64,000 nucleotides of DNA. Origin: Kitasatospora arboriphila. Its GTDB lineage: Bacteria > Actinomycetota > Actinomycetes > Mycobacteriales > Mycobacteriaceae. The position numbers and the translations under genes are program-made. The stretch is from NCBI RefSeq assembly GCF_000717275.1, contig NZ_JNYV01000002.1, positions 434,001 through 498,000 on the forward strand, given 5' to 3'. The notes beneath the pieces were generated by a model. That model worked only from the letters and a program-made list of their open reading frames with translations, did not search any database and had not been told where the DNA came from. Positions 48,705 to 60,400 of the stretch are shown here, piece after piece (positions within the stretch are counted from its first letter, which is position 1; the number at the start of each line of letters is the position of its first letter).

Positions 48705-50330
48705 ATGACGGTGAACTACCCACAACACGCACTACCGCTTCCCCCGATGAAGTGGGATGCGTGGGGAGCGGAATCGGCGGCCACCCAACTATCCGCCGAC
48801 ATCAAGAACCTTCTTGTCGGCGTCTTGGGCATCTCCGGCGATGCGATCGATGCACCGACCGCCGAGCAGGTGCGGCTGTCCCCCACCCGCCTGACCGACA
48901 CCGACCTCGATGCATTGCGCGCGATCGTCGACGCCGTCTCGACCGCCGACGGTGATCGGCTGATCCGATCCGGCGGTAAATCGACCCTGGACCTGTTGCG
49001 ACGCAAACAGATAGAGCAGTCCGCGCCGGACGGTGTGGTGATCCCCGCGTCCGACGACGAGGTACACGCCCTGCTGCAGTGGTGCGCGCTCTCCGAGGTG
49101 GCCGTGGTGCCCTTCGGCGGCGGCACCAGCGTGGTCGGTGGCCTCGATCCCGACAGCGGCGAACACCGCGCGACCCTGTCGGTTGACCTGCGCCGTTTCG
49201 ACGAATTGGTCTCCATCGACACCGTGTCCGGGCAGGCCACCCTCGGCGCAGGGGTGACCGGACCGGCCGCCGAACAACTTCTCGCCGAGCACGGCTTCAC
49301 ACTCGGTCACTTTCCGCAGAGCTTTCAGTTCGCCACCATCGGCGGGTTCGCGGCCACCCGATCGTCGGGACAGGCATCGGCCGGGTACGGGCGCTTCGAC
49401 GACATGGTGACCGGCCTACGAGTGGTCACGCCCGTTGGCACCCTCGACCTGGGCGGCGCGCCGAAAACCGCTGCGGGGCCGGATCTTCGACAACTGTTCC
49501 TCGGTTCGGAAGGCACCTTCGGGATCATCACACAGGTCACCGTGCGGGTTCGCCGCATCCCCCATGTGACCGTCGGCGAAGCGTGGCACTTTCCCGACTT
49601 CGCCTCCGGCGCAGATGCGTTGCGTGTCGTGGCACAGCAAGGCGGTGGTCCTACGGTGATGCGGTTGTCGGATGAGGCGGAGACCGGGGTGAACCTGGCG
49701 AGTCCAGCCGAGATCGGCGCAGGTGATCAGGGCAGGGCCCGGTCAGGCGGCTGCCTGGCGATCACGACCTTCGAGGGGACGGACGATGTCGCCGCCGCGC
49801 GCCGCGACCTCACCGCCGCCCTGTTCTCGGCTGCCGGCGCCACATCGATGGGCGCCGAACCCGCAAACGCCTGGGCGCACGGCCGGTTCAACGCCCCGTA
49901 CCTACGTGATGCGCTGCTCGCGATCGGCGTCGGTTGCGAAACCCTCGAGACCGCGACCACGTGGGCCGAGCTGGCTGACACCAAGGCTGCCGTGGCCACA
50001 GCCCTGACCACCACCATCGAGGAATCCGGCTCCCCCGCCCTTGTCCTCTGCCACATCTCCCACACCTACCCCACCGGGGCTTCGTTGTACTTCACGGTGG
50101 TCTACCGGGCCACAGATGATCCCATCGGGCAGTGGCTGCTTGCGAAAAGCGCTGCATCACAAGCGATGATCGATTCCGGTGCGACGATCACCCACCATCA
50201 CGCCGTCGGCGCCGACCACCGGCCGTGGCTGGCCGACGAGGTCGGCGACGTGGGACTGCGGGTGCTGCGCGCGGTGAAATCCGCGCTCGACCCCACCGGC
50301 ATCCTCAACCCGGGCAAACTCATCCCATGA
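48705..50330 (+). CDS. FAD-binding oxidase, alkyl-dihydroxyacetonephosphate synthase-like (Rv2251-type)
   Basis: The 541-residue flavoprotein belongs to the FAD_binding_4/FAD-oxidase_C group. The FAD loop is PFGGGTSVVGG (about 142-152), followed by GRFDDMVTGLRVVTP and LFLGSEGTFGIIT, with HISHTYPTGASLYFTVVY and the active-site histidine run ITHHHAVG near the C-terminus. It resembles alkylglycerone-phosphate synthase, which makes ether lipids, and corresponds to M. tuberculosis Rv2251. The position beside glpD and a lipid kinase fits glycerolipid metabolism. Whether it makes ether bonds or acts as a dehydrogenase is not decided. The stop overlaps dagK (ATGA). Confidence 0.87.
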   Translation: MTVNYPQHALPLPPMKWDAWGAESAATQLSADIKNLLVGVLGISGDAIDAPTAEQVRLSPTRLTDTDLDALRAIVDAVSTADGDRLIRSGGKSTLDLLRRKQIEQSAPDGVVIPASDDEVHALLQWCALSEVAVVPFGGGTSVVGGLDPDSGEHRATLSVDLRRFDELVSIDTVSGQATLGAGVTGPAAEQLLAEHGFTLGHFPQSFQFATIGGFAATRSSGQASAGYGRFDDMVTGLRVVTPVGTLDLGGAPKTAAGPDLRQLFLGSEGTFGIITQVTVRVRRIPHVTVGEAWHFPDFASGADALRVVAQQGGGPTVMRLSDEAETGVNLASPAEIGAGDQGRARSGGCLAITTFEGTDDVAAARRDLTAALFSAAGATSMGAEPANAWAHGRFNAPYLRDALLAIGVGCETLETATTWAELADTKAAVATALTTTIEESGSPALVLCHISHTYPTGASLYFTVVYRATDDPIGQWLLAKSAASQAMIDSGATITHHHAVGADHRPWLADEVGDVGLRVLRAVKSALDPTGILNPGKLIP

Positions 50331-51226
50331 CCACTGCGATCGCCAGGGTGTCCGCTCTGATCAATCCCGCTGCCCGCCATGGCCTCGGCGTGCGCGCCGC
50401 AGCCACCGCACTCGCCGCGCTGCGTGACCGCGGTGTGGAGGTGACCGAGCTGGTCGGCCGCGACCCAGACGAAGCCCGCGAACTCGCGCGCACAGCGGCC
50501 GCATCCGACATCGACGCCCTGGTGGTGGTCGGCGGCGACGGCAGCGTTCGCCTGGCCCTGGAGGCCATCGGCGACACCGGTGTCCCGCTGGGTCTCATCC
50601 CGGCCGGGACCGGCAACGACCACGCACGCGCTCTGGGGATCCCCACCGACGACCCTGCTGCTGCGGCCGCCATCATCGCGGCCGGGCGTCGCCGACCGTT
50701 CGACATCGCGGTCATCACGCCGGCCGACGGCTCCAGTGCCGTTTTCGGAACGGTTGCGGCCACCGGACTCGACGCGCTGGTCACCGAGCGCGCGAACAAC
50801 ATGTCCTGGCCCAAGGGGCAATTGCGCTATCCACTGGCGGCGGTCGCCGAACTGGCGCGGATGAAGCCGTTTCACTATCGGATCACGGTGGACGACAACA
50901 CATTCGAGCGCGACCTCATCCTGGCGGCGGTGGGCAACACACCCTCATACGGCGGCGGGATGAAGATCACGCCGTCGGCGGTCATCGACGACGGTCTGCT
51001 CGACCTCACGCTGATCTCTCACGGACCACGTCTGAAGATGTTCGGATTGTTCCCGACCATGTACAGCGGCAAGCACATCGAGCACAAAGAGGTCGAGCAG
51101 TTCCGTGGTTCACGCATTGTCCTGGACTGCGTACCCACCGCGCCGATCTATGCCGATGGCGACCGGATCGGGCGGTTGCCGGCAACCATCGAGGTACAAC
51201 CGGGTGCGGTAACGTTTCTGGCGTAG
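50327..51226 (+). CDS. diacylglycerol/lipid kinase (Rv2252-like)
   Basis: The 299-residue kinase has the DAGK catalytic pattern: ALINPAARHG at the N-terminus, VVGGDGSVRLALEAI (nucleotide-binding GGDGS), GLIPAGTGNDHARALGI (GTGND) and a C-terminal DGDRIGRLPATIEVQPGAV. It phosphorylates diacylglycerol or a related lipid alcohol. The M. tuberculosis counterpart Rv2252 is a diacylglycerol kinase linked to phosphatidylinositol mannoside synthesis. ATG 50327 overlaps the upstream stop by ATGA, so the two genes are translationally coupled. Confidence 0.93.
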   Translation: MTTAIARVSALINPAARHGLGVRAAATALAALRDRGVEVTELVGRDPDEARELARTAAASDIDALVVVGGDGSVRLALEAIGDTGVPLGLIPAGTGNDHARALGIPTDDPAAAAAIIAAGRRRPFDIAVITPADGSSAVFGTVAATGLDALVTERANNMSWPKGQLRYPLAAVAELARMKPFHYRITVDDNTFERDLILAAVGNTPSYGGGMKITPSAVIDDGLLDLTLISHGPRLKMFGLFPTMYSGKHIEHKEVEQFRGSRIVLDCVPTAPIYADGDRIGRLPATIEVQPGAVTFLA

Positions 51227-51306
51227 CCGCCGTCGTCGTCGGGCATCCATGTAAGCCGCACGGGGCTCCTCCCTTCCGCCGAGTCCCGTCCTGCCGAGGA
51301 GTTCCT

Positions 51307-52113
51307 GTGCTCAAACGTGATGTATCTGCCCATCTCGACGTCGACATCACCGGGGAGACCGATCTGGAGTTCCAGATCAGCGTGGCCCCGCATCCCGGGG
51401 CCGAGGTCACCGAGTCGCTGTCCTTTGTACTGGACGGAAAACCCGTGTCGGCCAAAGAGATCAGCGGTGCGCACGGAAGCCGAATCCATATGCTGCACGC
51501 CGGGGTGGGCAATCTGCAGGTGGAGTACACCGCCACCGTCCTCGGTTCCGCCGACCCGGCACCGGTGTCCGACCACGACCTGTCGATGTACCTGCGGCCG
51601 AGCCGATACGCCGAGGCAGACAAGTTCTTCGGTTTCGCCGCAAAGCAATTCGGCGATATGACCGACCCCGCGGAGCTGCTCGAAGAGGTCGCTTCGTGGG
51701 TGGGTACGCATCTGGACTACGTCCCGGGTTCCAGCGACCCCATCGACGGTGCCGCCGACACGCTGCTGGCCGGCGCCGGCGTCTGCCGCGACTACGCACA
51801 CCTGGTGGTCGCGATCCTGCGGGCGGTGAACGTCCCGGCTCGACTTGTCGCCGTGTACGCGCCCGGTTGCGATCCGATGGACTTCCACGCCGTCGCCGAG
51901 GCATTCGTCGACGGCCGGTGGCGAGTTGTCGATGCCACCTGCCTGGCGCCTCGCCAGACATTGGTCCGCATCTCGACCGGCCGCGACGCCGCGGACACCG
52001 CCTTCCTCGACAACCACAGGGGCGCGATCACCCTGAACAAGGCAACGGTGACCGCTGTGGTCGACGGCCCGTTCCCGAACGACGACATCAGCGAGATGGT
52101 GTCACTCAGCTAG
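51307..52113 (+). CDS. transglutaminase-like (cysteine protease fold) protein
   Basis: The 268-residue protein has an N-terminal beta-rich domain (about 1-105) and a C-terminal transglutaminase-like core. Its catalytic triad is visible: Cys in AGVCRDYAHL, His in DFHAVAEAF and Asp in RVVDATC. Bacterial members are often peptidases or of unknown role. The start is a GTG at 51307. It lies downstream of dagK after an 80-nt gap and converges with pcnA. The product resembles M. tuberculosis Rv2569c-type proteins by layout, though this is from memory. Confidence 0.85.
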   Translation: MLKRDVSAHLDVDITGETDLEFQISVAPHPGAEVTESLSFVLDGKPVSAKEISGAHGSRIHMLHAGVGNLQVEYTATVLGSADPAPVSDHDLSMYLRPSRYAEADKFFGFAAKQFGDMTDPAELLEEVASWVGTHLDYVPGSSDPIDGAADTLLAGAGVCRDYAHLVVAILRAVNVPARLVAVYAPGCDPMDFHAVAEAFVDGRWRVVDATCLAPRQTLVRISTGRDAADTAFLDNHRGAITLNKATVTAVVDGPFPNDDISEMVSLS

Positions 52114-52128
52114 CCACGGAAAGCCGGG

Positions 52129-53604
52129 TCAGCTCTGCTGCTCGGCAGCCCACCACTGCCGCAACGCCTCTTCGGCCTCCTCGCGCGACATGGGTCCGCG
52201 GTCGAGCCGCAGTTCCTTGAGATACCGCCAGGCCTTGCCGACCATCGGGCCCGGGGGCAGATCGAGCAACTCCATGATCGTGTTGCCGTCGAGGTCGGGC
52301 CGGACCTTCGCCAGGTCTTCCTGTTCGGCGATCCTGGCGATGCGCTGCTCGAGGTTGTCGTAGTTCTGTTGCAGCTTGCGCGCCCGGCGCTTGTTGCGAG
52401 TGGTGCAGTCGGCCCGCACCAGTTTGTGCAGCCTCGGCAGCAGGGGACCGGCATCGGTCACGTAGCGTCGCACCGCCGAGTCGGTCCATTGATTGTCGCC
52501 GTAGCCGTGGAACCGCAGATGCAGGAACACCAGGTTCGCGACATCCTCGATGACCGCCTTCGGATACTTCAGAGCGCGCAGGCGCTTGCGGACCATCTTG
52601 GCGCCGACCACTTCGTGGTGATGGAAACTCACCCCACCGTTCGGTTCGTGACGCCTGGTTGCCGGCTTGCCGATGTCGTGCAGGATCGCCGCCCACCGCA
52701 AGACCAGATCGGGATCGCCGTCCTCGAGGTCCATCGCCTGGGCGAGCACGGTGAGGGAGTGGGTGTAGACATCCTTGTGCTGATGGTGTTCATCGATCGC
52801 CAGCTTCATCCCGGGGATCTCGGGGATGATCAACTCGGCCAGGCCGGTCTCACACAACGTCTCGACTCCCTCGACCGCATGTTCGCCGAGGATCAGCTTG
52901 TCGAGTTCGGCTGCAATCCGCTCCACAGTGATCCGTTCGATCTGGCCTGCCATCTCCACCGTGGCCGCGAACACCCGTGGTGACAGCGAGAACCCGAGCT
53001 GCGAGACGAACCGCACACCACGCAACATGCGCAGCGGATCGTCGTTGAACGAATCCTCGGGCGCGGCGGGCGTGTCGATCACCCCGGCCAGCAACGCGTC
53101 CATCCCACCGAGAGGGTCGATGAACTCCTGGCTGCCGTCGGCGCCGATCTTCACGGCCATCGCGTTCATGGAGAAGTCGCGGCGCACCAGATCGTCTTCG
53201 AGTCGATCACCGAACCGCACCTGGGGGTTGCGGCTCACCCGGTCATAGGAATCGGCCCTGAACGTGGTGATCTCGATCTGGATACCTGCACGGACCGCAC
53301 TGATGGTGCCGAACTCGATCCCGGTGTCCCAGATGGCGTCGGCCCACCCGCGCAGCAACTCCTGTACCTGCTCAGGACGTGCATCGGTGGTGAAATCCAG
53401 GTCGCCGGTGCTGAGCCGGCCCAGCACCGCGTCGCGCACCGAGCCGCCAACGAGGAACAGCTCGTGTCCCGCTGCGGCAAATCGAGCGCCGAGGGGATCG
53501 AGGGTGTCCGAGAGTCCCCGCAACGACACCGCAGCGGCTGCGAGCAACCTGGTGCGTCGCTCATCGGCGGCCGAGGTGCCGGTGGAAGAAGGGGGAGTTG
53601 TCAC
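52129..53604 (-). CDS. pcnA: CCA tRNA nucleotidyltransferase
   Basis: The 491-residue enzyme has the class II nucleotidyltransferase core with GGSVRDAVLG, the metal-binding GDLDFTTD, the neck motif RRDFSMNAMAV and DPLRMLRGVRF. A C-terminal HD domain (HDIGKP...HHHEVVGAKM) follows, giving the usual actinobacterial CCA-adding layout (Rv3907c). It adds or repairs the 3' CCA of tRNAs. It is divergent from the Nudix gene, with 137 nt between starts, as in M. tuberculosis. Confidence 0.95.
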   Translation of the reverse strand: MTTPPSSTGTSAADERRTRLLAAAAVSLRGLSDTLDPLGARFAAAGHELFLVGGSVRDAVLGRLSTGDLDFTTDARPEQVQELLRGWADAIWDTGIEFGTISAVRAGIQIEITTFRADSYDRVSRNPQVRFGDRLEDDLVRRDFSMNAMAVKIGADGSQEFIDPLGGMDALLAGVIDTPAAPEDSFNDDPLRMLRGVRFVSQLGFSLSPRVFAATVEMAGQIERITVERIAAELDKLILGEHAVEGVETLCETGLAELIIPEIPGMKLAIDEHHQHKDVYTHSLTVLAQAMDLEDGDPDLVLRWAAILHDIGKPATRRHEPNGGVSFHHHEVVGAKMVRKRLRALKYPKAVIEDVANLVFLHLRFHGYGDNQWTDSAVRRYVTDAGPLLPRLHKLVRADCTTRNKRRARKLQQNYDNLEQRIARIAEQEDLAKVRPDLDGNTIMELLDLPPGPMVGKAWRYLKELRLDRGPMSREEAEEALRQWWAAEQQS

Positions 53605-53741
53605 GACTGGCCAGACTACCGACCGACCGGCGACGATCCGAACCCCGATCGCGCGGCGTCACCAAACCGCGGTGGGTCCAGGGCGCCGCCATCGGCCCCG
53701 CTGGCAGAAACGGTGGGTTAACGGCGACTAGCATCGTGTGA

Positions 53742-54854
53742 GTGTCAGCCGAACCCACCGAGCCGAATAAGGACGTCCCTCGACGTCCGCGGCGCAGGCG
53801 CGGCAATCGGCGCGGCGGATCGACAGCCACCCGGATCGACAGCTCCCATCACAGTGGAGCAGAGCCCCGTCCCCAGCCAAGTCCCCAGCCAGGTCCGGAA
53901 CCGCAACGCAGCGACGACTCGACCGTCACCGACGCCACCGCGTCGGCCCCCGGATCGCGGCGATCGCGCCGCGGACGTCGCCGAAAGCCGTCACGCCCCG
54001 CCGACCACAGCGTCGAGGCCGCCCGTAGTGAATCCACCGGGGTCGCCGGAACCCATGTTGTCGAAGGTCGGACCGCGCAGGTCAAGCCGTCGGATGTGGG
54101 CAAGGTCAAAGCCCCTGCCAAGGTGCCCCCGAACCTGGCCAAACAACGACTTCGCACGGTGCGGGAGACCTCGGCCGGCGGGCTGATGGTGTCGGGCCTC
54201 GACGGCCCGCACGAGCAGCGGTGCGCCGCCCTCATCGGGCGGGTCGATCGCCGCGGCCGGATGATGTGGTCGCTGCCGAAAGGTCACATCGAGACAGGGG
54301 AGACCGCCGAACAGACGGCGATCCGTGAGGTCGCCGAAGAGACGGGCATCGAGGGCAACGTGGTGGCCCCCCTCGGAAAGATCGACTACTGGTTTGTCAG
54401 TGAGGGCAAACGGATCCACAAGACGGTGCACCATTACCTGATGCGCTTCACCGGTGGTGAACTCTCCGACGCCGACTACGAGGTGGCCGAAGTCGCCTGG
54501 GTTCCACTCGCCGAACTCCCTCGTCGACTGACATATTCGGACGAGCGACGATTGGCGCGCGTCGCCGAGGACGTCATCGCCGAGCTCGTCGCCGACCCCG
54601 ACCGGATGGCCGAGTCCGAGGCCAAGGGGGCTCGCACCGAACCGAACGCCTACGAGAAGGCCGCGGCCGCGCGGAACCAGAAGCGCAACGAGCCTCCGCC
54701 CGCACCGGCGAGGCCTCGCCGCAGACGCCGCCGGGGTCGTCGCGGCGGCGGTGGCGGCACCGAGACCACATCCGAGAACCGCGGGGCCGGCAACAGCGGG
54801 GGACCGGCCGCCCATGCACCACCGCCGGAATCCGGCCCGCACGTCGCGACGTGA
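53742..54854 (+). CDS. Nudix hydrolase, MutT4-like (Rv3908)
   Basis: The 370-residue protein has a central Nudix domain (about 150-290) with a complete Nudix box starting [22 protein letters not shown]. Long, low-complexity basic tails lie on both sides: an N-terminal Arg/Pro-rich region ([13 protein letters not shown]) and a C-terminal [14 protein letters not shown] run. Homologues near pcnA are called MutT4. The tails may bind nucleic acid or ribosomes. The start is a GTG at 53742. The stop overlaps the DUF6049 start (GTGA). Confidence 0.9.
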   Translation: MSAEPTEPNKDVPRRPRRRRGNRRGGSTATRIDSSHHSGAEPRPQPSPQPGPEPQRSDDSTVTDATASAPGSRRSRRGRRRKPSRPADHSVEAARSESTGVAGTHVVEGRTAQVKPSDVGKVKAPAKVPPNLAKQRLRTVRETSAGGLMVSGLDGPHEQRCAALIGRVDRRGRMMWSLPKGHIETGETAEQTAIREVAEETGIEGNVVAPLGKIDYWFVSEGKRIHKTVHHYLMRFTGGELSDADYEVAEVAWVPLAELPRRLTYSDERRLARVAEDVIAELVADPDRMAESEAKGARTEPNAYEKAAAARNQKRNEPPPAPARPRRRRRRGRRGGGGGTETTSENRGAGNSGGPAAHAPPPESGPHVAT

Positions 54855-57418
54855 ACGGCCGATCGATGCGGGCGCTGACGATCCTGGTCAGCGTTCTCGC
54901 CCTGGTGTTCGGACCCCTCGCGGTGTCGGCGGTGGCCACACCCGCCGATGACACCTCGCAGACCGACGACACCTCGCAGACCGGGGAGTTCCTGCGGATC
55001 TCGCTCGAGTCGATCGATCCCTCCACAGTCACCACCTCCAGTCCCGGCGTCGTCACCGCCAGCGGGACGCTGACCAACGTCGGGGACCGGCCGGTCCGCA
55101 ACATCGCCATGCGCCTGCAGCGCGGGGCCGCCATCACCACCAGTGCCGGCCTCGGCGACTCCCTGTCCGCCGACGCGAACAGTTTCGAGACCGTCGGCGA
55201 CTTCACCGACGTCAGTCAGCAGCTCGGACCCGGGCGGTCGATTCCCTTCTCGCTACGAATTGATCTGTCCGTCAATGCTTCTGGTGCGCCCAGCTTCCAG
55301 ATCGACAAGCCGGGGATCTATCCGGTGCTGGTCAACGTCAACGGCACCCCCGACTTCGGCAACCCGGCACGGCTCGACGACGCGCGAGTGCTCCTGCCCG
55401 TGGTCGGCCTGCCGCCGAACCCGCTGCGCGCTCAGTCCCAGGCCGACGACGACACCTCGGGCGACCCTGTCGCCGCGCCCATCGGAGTCGACGGTTCGGT
55501 GGCCCCGGACATCTCACAACCGGTCGGCATGACCATGCTCTGGCCGATCGCCGCACCGGCGTCGCTCGCGCCGGGGGTCACCGGGGGAGGCGACGAGACG
55601 GTCCGGTTGATGGACAATGGTCTCGAGCAGTCACTCGCCGCCGGCGGACGTCTCGATCGACTCGTGGCCACCATGGAGCAGACCCGGACGCGAGATCTGG
55701 AGTCGCCGCTGGCGCGCAGTCTGTGTCTGGCAGTGGACCCCGATCTGTTGATCAGCGTGCAGGCGATGACGGGCAGTTATCTGGTCACCACCGACCCGGC
55801 CGATCCGACCGGTCCGGCTCGGGAAGGCACCGGATCCGAGGTCGCGGCGGCCTGGCTCGCTCGGCTGCAGGCCCTGGCCACCGGTATGTGCGTGGTGGCC
55901 ACGTCGTTCGCACACGTCGACACCACCGCGCTGACCCAGGTCGCCGATTCCGACCTGTCGGACACCGCATTACGAGCACCCGCCGACATCGTCGACAGCA
56001 TCCTCAACGTGAAGAGTGTGCGTGGCCTGGCGATTCCGGCCTCGGGGGTCCTCGACACCGCAGGCGCCGGACTGATCCGCGACAAGGGCGCGGTGGGCAC
56101 CGTCGTCGCGGCGTCGAGCGTCAGAAACCTCACCCCCACCTCGACGAACGGCGAATACCCCCTGGGCGAGGACCTCGCCGTCCAGACCTATGACCCGGCG
56201 GTGGCAAGCGGCCTGTCGGCACTCGGCCCGGGTCCGCGGTCGGCCCAGGTCACCCCGACAGCCCAGCGGGCAGGCTGGCTGGCCGGCACCGAACAGGTCC
56301 GCCGCCAGAACGCGGTCGCGGCGATGATGTTCTCTGCGCTCGCACCCTCCACACTCGCCGACGACTCCCGGACGGCCGAGACGGGTACGCAATCGTCGGA
56401 CGCGCAGGCCGTGCCCGACCCGATCGCCGAACGCATCGGACGCGGCGCGGTGCTGATGCCCCCACCCACGTGGTCTGCGTCCGAGGACGACACCCGTGCG
56501 GTGTTGTCGGCGATGTCTCTGCTGCTCGGTTCAGACCTCGCGATTCCCCGGCCGCTGGCCGGGATCGCCACCGATCTCACCGCCACCGCGGGTGCACCCG
56601 CGGGTGCAGAGCTGGTGGCCCCACCCGGGACCGCCGTGACCGGTCCCGATCCCCGGGTCATCGCCTCGGTACGCGCCGACCTGCAGCAGACGCGCGACCT
56701 GCAGGACTCGATGACGCGCCGCGCGGACGTCCCGATCACCCCGGGTGCCTACCTGGCGCCGCTGCGTGAGGACATGCTGCGAGCGATGGCGTCCGTGGCG
56801 CCGCAGGATCAGCAGGCTGCCGCGCGGTCGGCGTCGATGCGCACATCTGCGGTCGCGACCACGCTGGCGAGCATCCGCAACGGTGTGGGCATCCTCGACC
56901 CAGGTGGGCGGTTCACCCTGGCCTCCGAACGCAGCCCGTTGCTCCTGGTGATCCGCAATGATCTGCCCGTGGCGATGCGAACGCGATTGAACGTCTCGGC
57001 GCCGAGCGGCATGACCGTCGGAGACATGGGTGTGTTGGAGATCCCGCCCAGGGGCACCCGTCAGATCCAGGTGCCGACCCGCGCCGACCGCTCCCGTTCG
57101 ATGACGGTGGAGATCGGACTGGTGACCACAGGCGGAGTCCCGTTGGGCGACTCGATCAACCTGTCAGTACATTCCAATGCATATGGTAAACCGCTCTTCA
57201 TCATCACAATCTGTGCCGGCGCACTCCTGGTGTTCTTGTCGGGCAGACGGTTGTGGCATCGATTCCGTGGGGAACCCGATCCGGCCGACCTCGACCGGCC
57301 CGAACCCGACGAACGCGAACGTCTGATGGCGGACAGCCGCGCCTTGCACAGTCCACCCGAGCGCGAGCACCACCTCGGCCGACATCACCCTGATCACGAC
57401 ACCGGCGACAAGTCATGA
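54851..57418 (+). CDS. DUF6049 membrane-anchored extracytoplasmic protein (Rv3909-like)
   Basis: The 855-residue protein has a signal peptide (about 1-35, ending near AVATP) and a large exported region. One transmembrane helix lies near the C-terminus ([17 protein letters not shown], about 780-796), followed by a charged cytoplasmic tail. It lies between mutT4 and murJ as in M. tuberculosis (Rv3909), and the synteny suggests a role in cell-wall assembly with MurJ; no activity is known. The GTG start overlaps the Nudix stop and its own stop overlaps murJ (ATGA). Confidence 0.87.
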   Translation: MNGRSMRALTILVSVLALVFGPLAVSAVATPADDTSQTDDTSQTGEFLRISLESIDPSTVTTSSPGVVTASGTLTNVGDRPVRNIAMRLQRGAAITTSAGLGDSLSADANSFETVGDFTDVSQQLGPGRSIPFSLRIDLSVNASGAPSFQIDKPGIYPVLVNVNGTPDFGNPARLDDARVLLPVVGLPPNPLRAQSQADDDTSGDPVAAPIGVDGSVAPDISQPVGMTMLWPIAAPASLAPGVTGGGDETVRLMDNGLEQSLAAGGRLDRLVATMEQTRTRDLESPLARSLCLAVDPDLLISVQAMTGSYLVTTDPADPTGPAREGTGSEVAAAWLARLQALATGMCVVATSFAHVDTTALTQVADSDLSDTALRAPADIVDSILNVKSVRGLAIPASGVLDTAGAGLIRDKGAVGTVVAASSVRNLTPTSTNGEYPLGEDLAVQTYDPAVASGLSALGPGPRSAQVTPTAQRAGWLAGTEQVRRQNAVAAMMFSALAPSTLADDSRTAETGTQSSDAQAVPDPIAERIGRGAVLMPPPTWSASEDDTRAVLSAMSLLLGSDLAIPRPLAGIATDLTATAGAPAGAELVAPPGTAVTGPDPRVIASVRADLQQTRDLQDSMTRRADVPITPGAYLAPLREDMLRAMASVAPQDQQAAARSASMRTSAVATTLASIRNGVGILDPGGRFTLASERSPLLLVIRNDLPVAMRTRLNVSAPSGMTVGDMGVLEIPPRGTRQIQVPTRADRSRSMTVEIGLVTTGGVPLGDSINLSVHSNAYGKPLFIITICAGALLVFLSGRRLWHRFRGEPDPADLDRPEPDERERLMADSRALHSPPEREHHLGRHHPDHDTGDKS

Positions 57419-60400
57419 CCAACGGTGGAATGCAGCCGCCGCCTCCACGCCGACGGCCCCCGCCCCGGTCTGTGGGGGTTCCGCCCGGTGCACCACGCGA
57501 CCCAGCACCCGGACCCCGCCCGACAGCCGGTGAGCTGGCCTCGGCTGCGTCCGGCAAGAGGACGACGTCCACGGCGATCGACCCCGGTGCCCGCGTCCGC
57601 GAACAGCCGTCCGACGACAGCGTCCTGCGTACGAGCGGATCCATTGCGCTGGCCACCCTGGTCTCACGCATCACCGGTTTCGTACGCACGGTCCTGGTAC
57701 TGGCTCTGCTCGGCGCCGCGGTCGCTTCCTCCTTCCAGGCCGCCTACGTGCTGCCCAACATGGTCGCCGAGGTGGTCCTCGGTGCCGTCCTGACCGCCAT
57801 CGTGATCCCGGTCCTGGTCCGCGCCGAATCCGAAGACGCGGACGGGGGAGTGGGATTCATCAACCGCATCTTCACCCTCGCGGTGACCGTGCTGGGGGTG
57901 GCCACTCTCGCGGCCCTGATCGCTGCGCCCGCGCTCACGATGCTCAACCTCGGTGACGGCAAGGTCAACCGCGACCTCGCCACCGCACTCGCGTTCCTGC
58001 TGATGCCCGCCGTGCTGTTCTACGGGTTGTCGGCGCTGTTCATCGCCATCCTGAACATGAAGGGCTTCTTCAAGCCCGGCGCCTGGGCTCCCGTGCTCAA
58101 CAACGTCGTTCAGATAGTCACCTTGATCGCCTATGCGGTCGCCCCGGGTGACATCTCGCTGAACCCGGTCACCATGGGCGACACCAAGCTCCTGATCTTG
58201 GGCGTCGGCACCACCCTCGGTGTGATCGCCCAAACCGCGGTTCTGCTCCCCGCCATCCGGCGCAGCGGGGTGAAGCTGAAACTGCAGTGGGGTCTGGACG
58301 ACAGGTTGCGCAAGTTCGGCAACATGGCGCTTGCCATCGTTTTGTACGTCGCGGTCCTGCAGGTCGGTCTGATCGTCACCTACCGCATCGCCTCGAGCGC
58401 AACCGAAGCCGGCGTCAGCGTCTACGCGACACACTGGCAACTCCTCCAGTTGCCCTACGGCGTCCTCGGCGTGACCATCCTGACCGCGATCATGCCTCGC
58501 CTCTCCCGCAATGCCGCCGCCGACGACACCCACTCGGTGGTCGACGATCTCTCACTGGCCACCCGGTTGACGATGGTCTCGCTGGTGCCGGTCATCGCGT
58601 TCATGACGTTCTTCGGGCCGGCCATCGGTGTCGCCGTGTTCAACTTCGGCAAGTTCGACGCCGACACCGCCTCACAGCTCGGCAGCGTGCTCTCGTGGGG
58701 CGCGTTCACGATGATCCCGTACGCGATGACACTGGTGCAGCTCCGCGTGTTCTACGCCCGCGAGGACGCCTGGACCCCGACGTACATGGTCATCGGGATC
58801 ACGGCGGTGAAGGTGGCGGCGTCCTATCTCGGCCCGGTCCTGTTCGATGACCCCGACGCGATCGTCCGGTGGCTGGCCCTGTCCAACGGTCTCGGCTACC
58901 TCGTCGGTGCGGTGGTCGGTCACTATCTGCTGCGCAGCCGGCTCGGTGGCGCCCGCATGACCAACGTCGGCCGCACGGTCATCTGGACCATCGTGGTGTC
59001 GGTGGCGTGCAGCGCGCTGGTGTGGGCGCTGGCCGAGATGTCCGGACTGCACCGGCTCAGCACCGACCACGGCAAGATCGGCTCCCTCGCCTATCTCTTG
59101 CTCGTCGCGGTCGTCTCCATCGGCCTCACCTACACGGTTCTGACCCTGCTGCGTGTTCCCGATGTGCTCGCGGTGGTGGTCGCGGTCCGGCGGGTCATCG
59201 GCCGGTTCATCCCCGCCGTCGCCCCGGCCCCCGAACCCGCCACCGACGGTGCTGCCACCATGACCGTTCAATTCCCGCGGATCTCTGGGGACGAATCGGT
59301 TCCGTATTCTGGTCAGGTCGAGGTCATTCAGCGCTTCGACCGGGGAACATCGAGTTGGCAGGCGTATTCGGTCACCAGTGGTGGTGCCGCCGGAATGGGC
59401 GTCCGCCAACCCCAAGATCTTCGCTATCGGAGGAGAGGAGCAGGTGCCTTGAACAAACCAGAGCCCGACAGCAAACCGGCCGGGCCGACCACGCCTGCTG
59501 CCGGTTCCACCGCCGTCTCGCCAGAAGACGGTCCCGCCACCAAGGCGATGCCCAGTCAGGCCGGCGCCCGTCAGCCCGCTCGCGAGCAACCGCCCGGCGA
59601 CCGACCAGCATCAGGTCCCCCCGGACCCCGCCCACCCGCGGCCGCAGGCGAGGGACCCCCACGTCCTCCCGAGTCGCCATTGCCGGGCCCACGGCCACGT
59701 CGCGGTCCCCGGCTGGTCCCGGGCGCTGCCGTCGCCGGTGGCCGCTACCGTCTGCTGCAGCACCACGGTGGCGCACGCGGACTCCAGTTCTGGCAGGCCC
59801 GGGACATCAACCTGGACCGCGACGTCGCCCTGACGTTCGTCGACGCACAGCAGGTCGCACCACCACCCGACCCCGGCGTGCGTATCGATCCGCGCGATGA
59901 GGGTCCGCAGGCGGTGCTCTCGCGCACCCTGAGACTGGGACGCATCAACTCGCCCGGGATCGCTCGGGTGCTCGACGTGGTGCGCGGATCGTCCGGCGGA
60001 ATCGTTGTCGCCGAATGGGTTCCGAGCTCGTCACTGGCCGACGTCGCCAAGACCAGTCCGTCTCCGGTCGGTGCGGCCCGTGCCGTGCGGGCGCTCGCAG
60101 CCGCGGCCGAATCGGCGCACCGCAACGGCGGCGCGCTGTCCATCGACCATCCCGAGCGCATCCGGATCAGCCAGGACGGCAACGCGTTCGTCGCGTTCCC
60201 CGGCACGTTGGCCGACTCCGACAAATCCACCGACGTCCGTGGTCTCGGCGCCGTCCTGTACGCACTGTTGCTGGCCCGTTGGCCACTCGACGCCGACACC
60301 GGTAGGGAACTGGCGACCAACCGCACGTCGAACGAGCCCGTCGGGGGACTGCACCCGGCATCACCCGGCGCCGGCGACCTGCCCCGTGAGCCGCGCGCCG

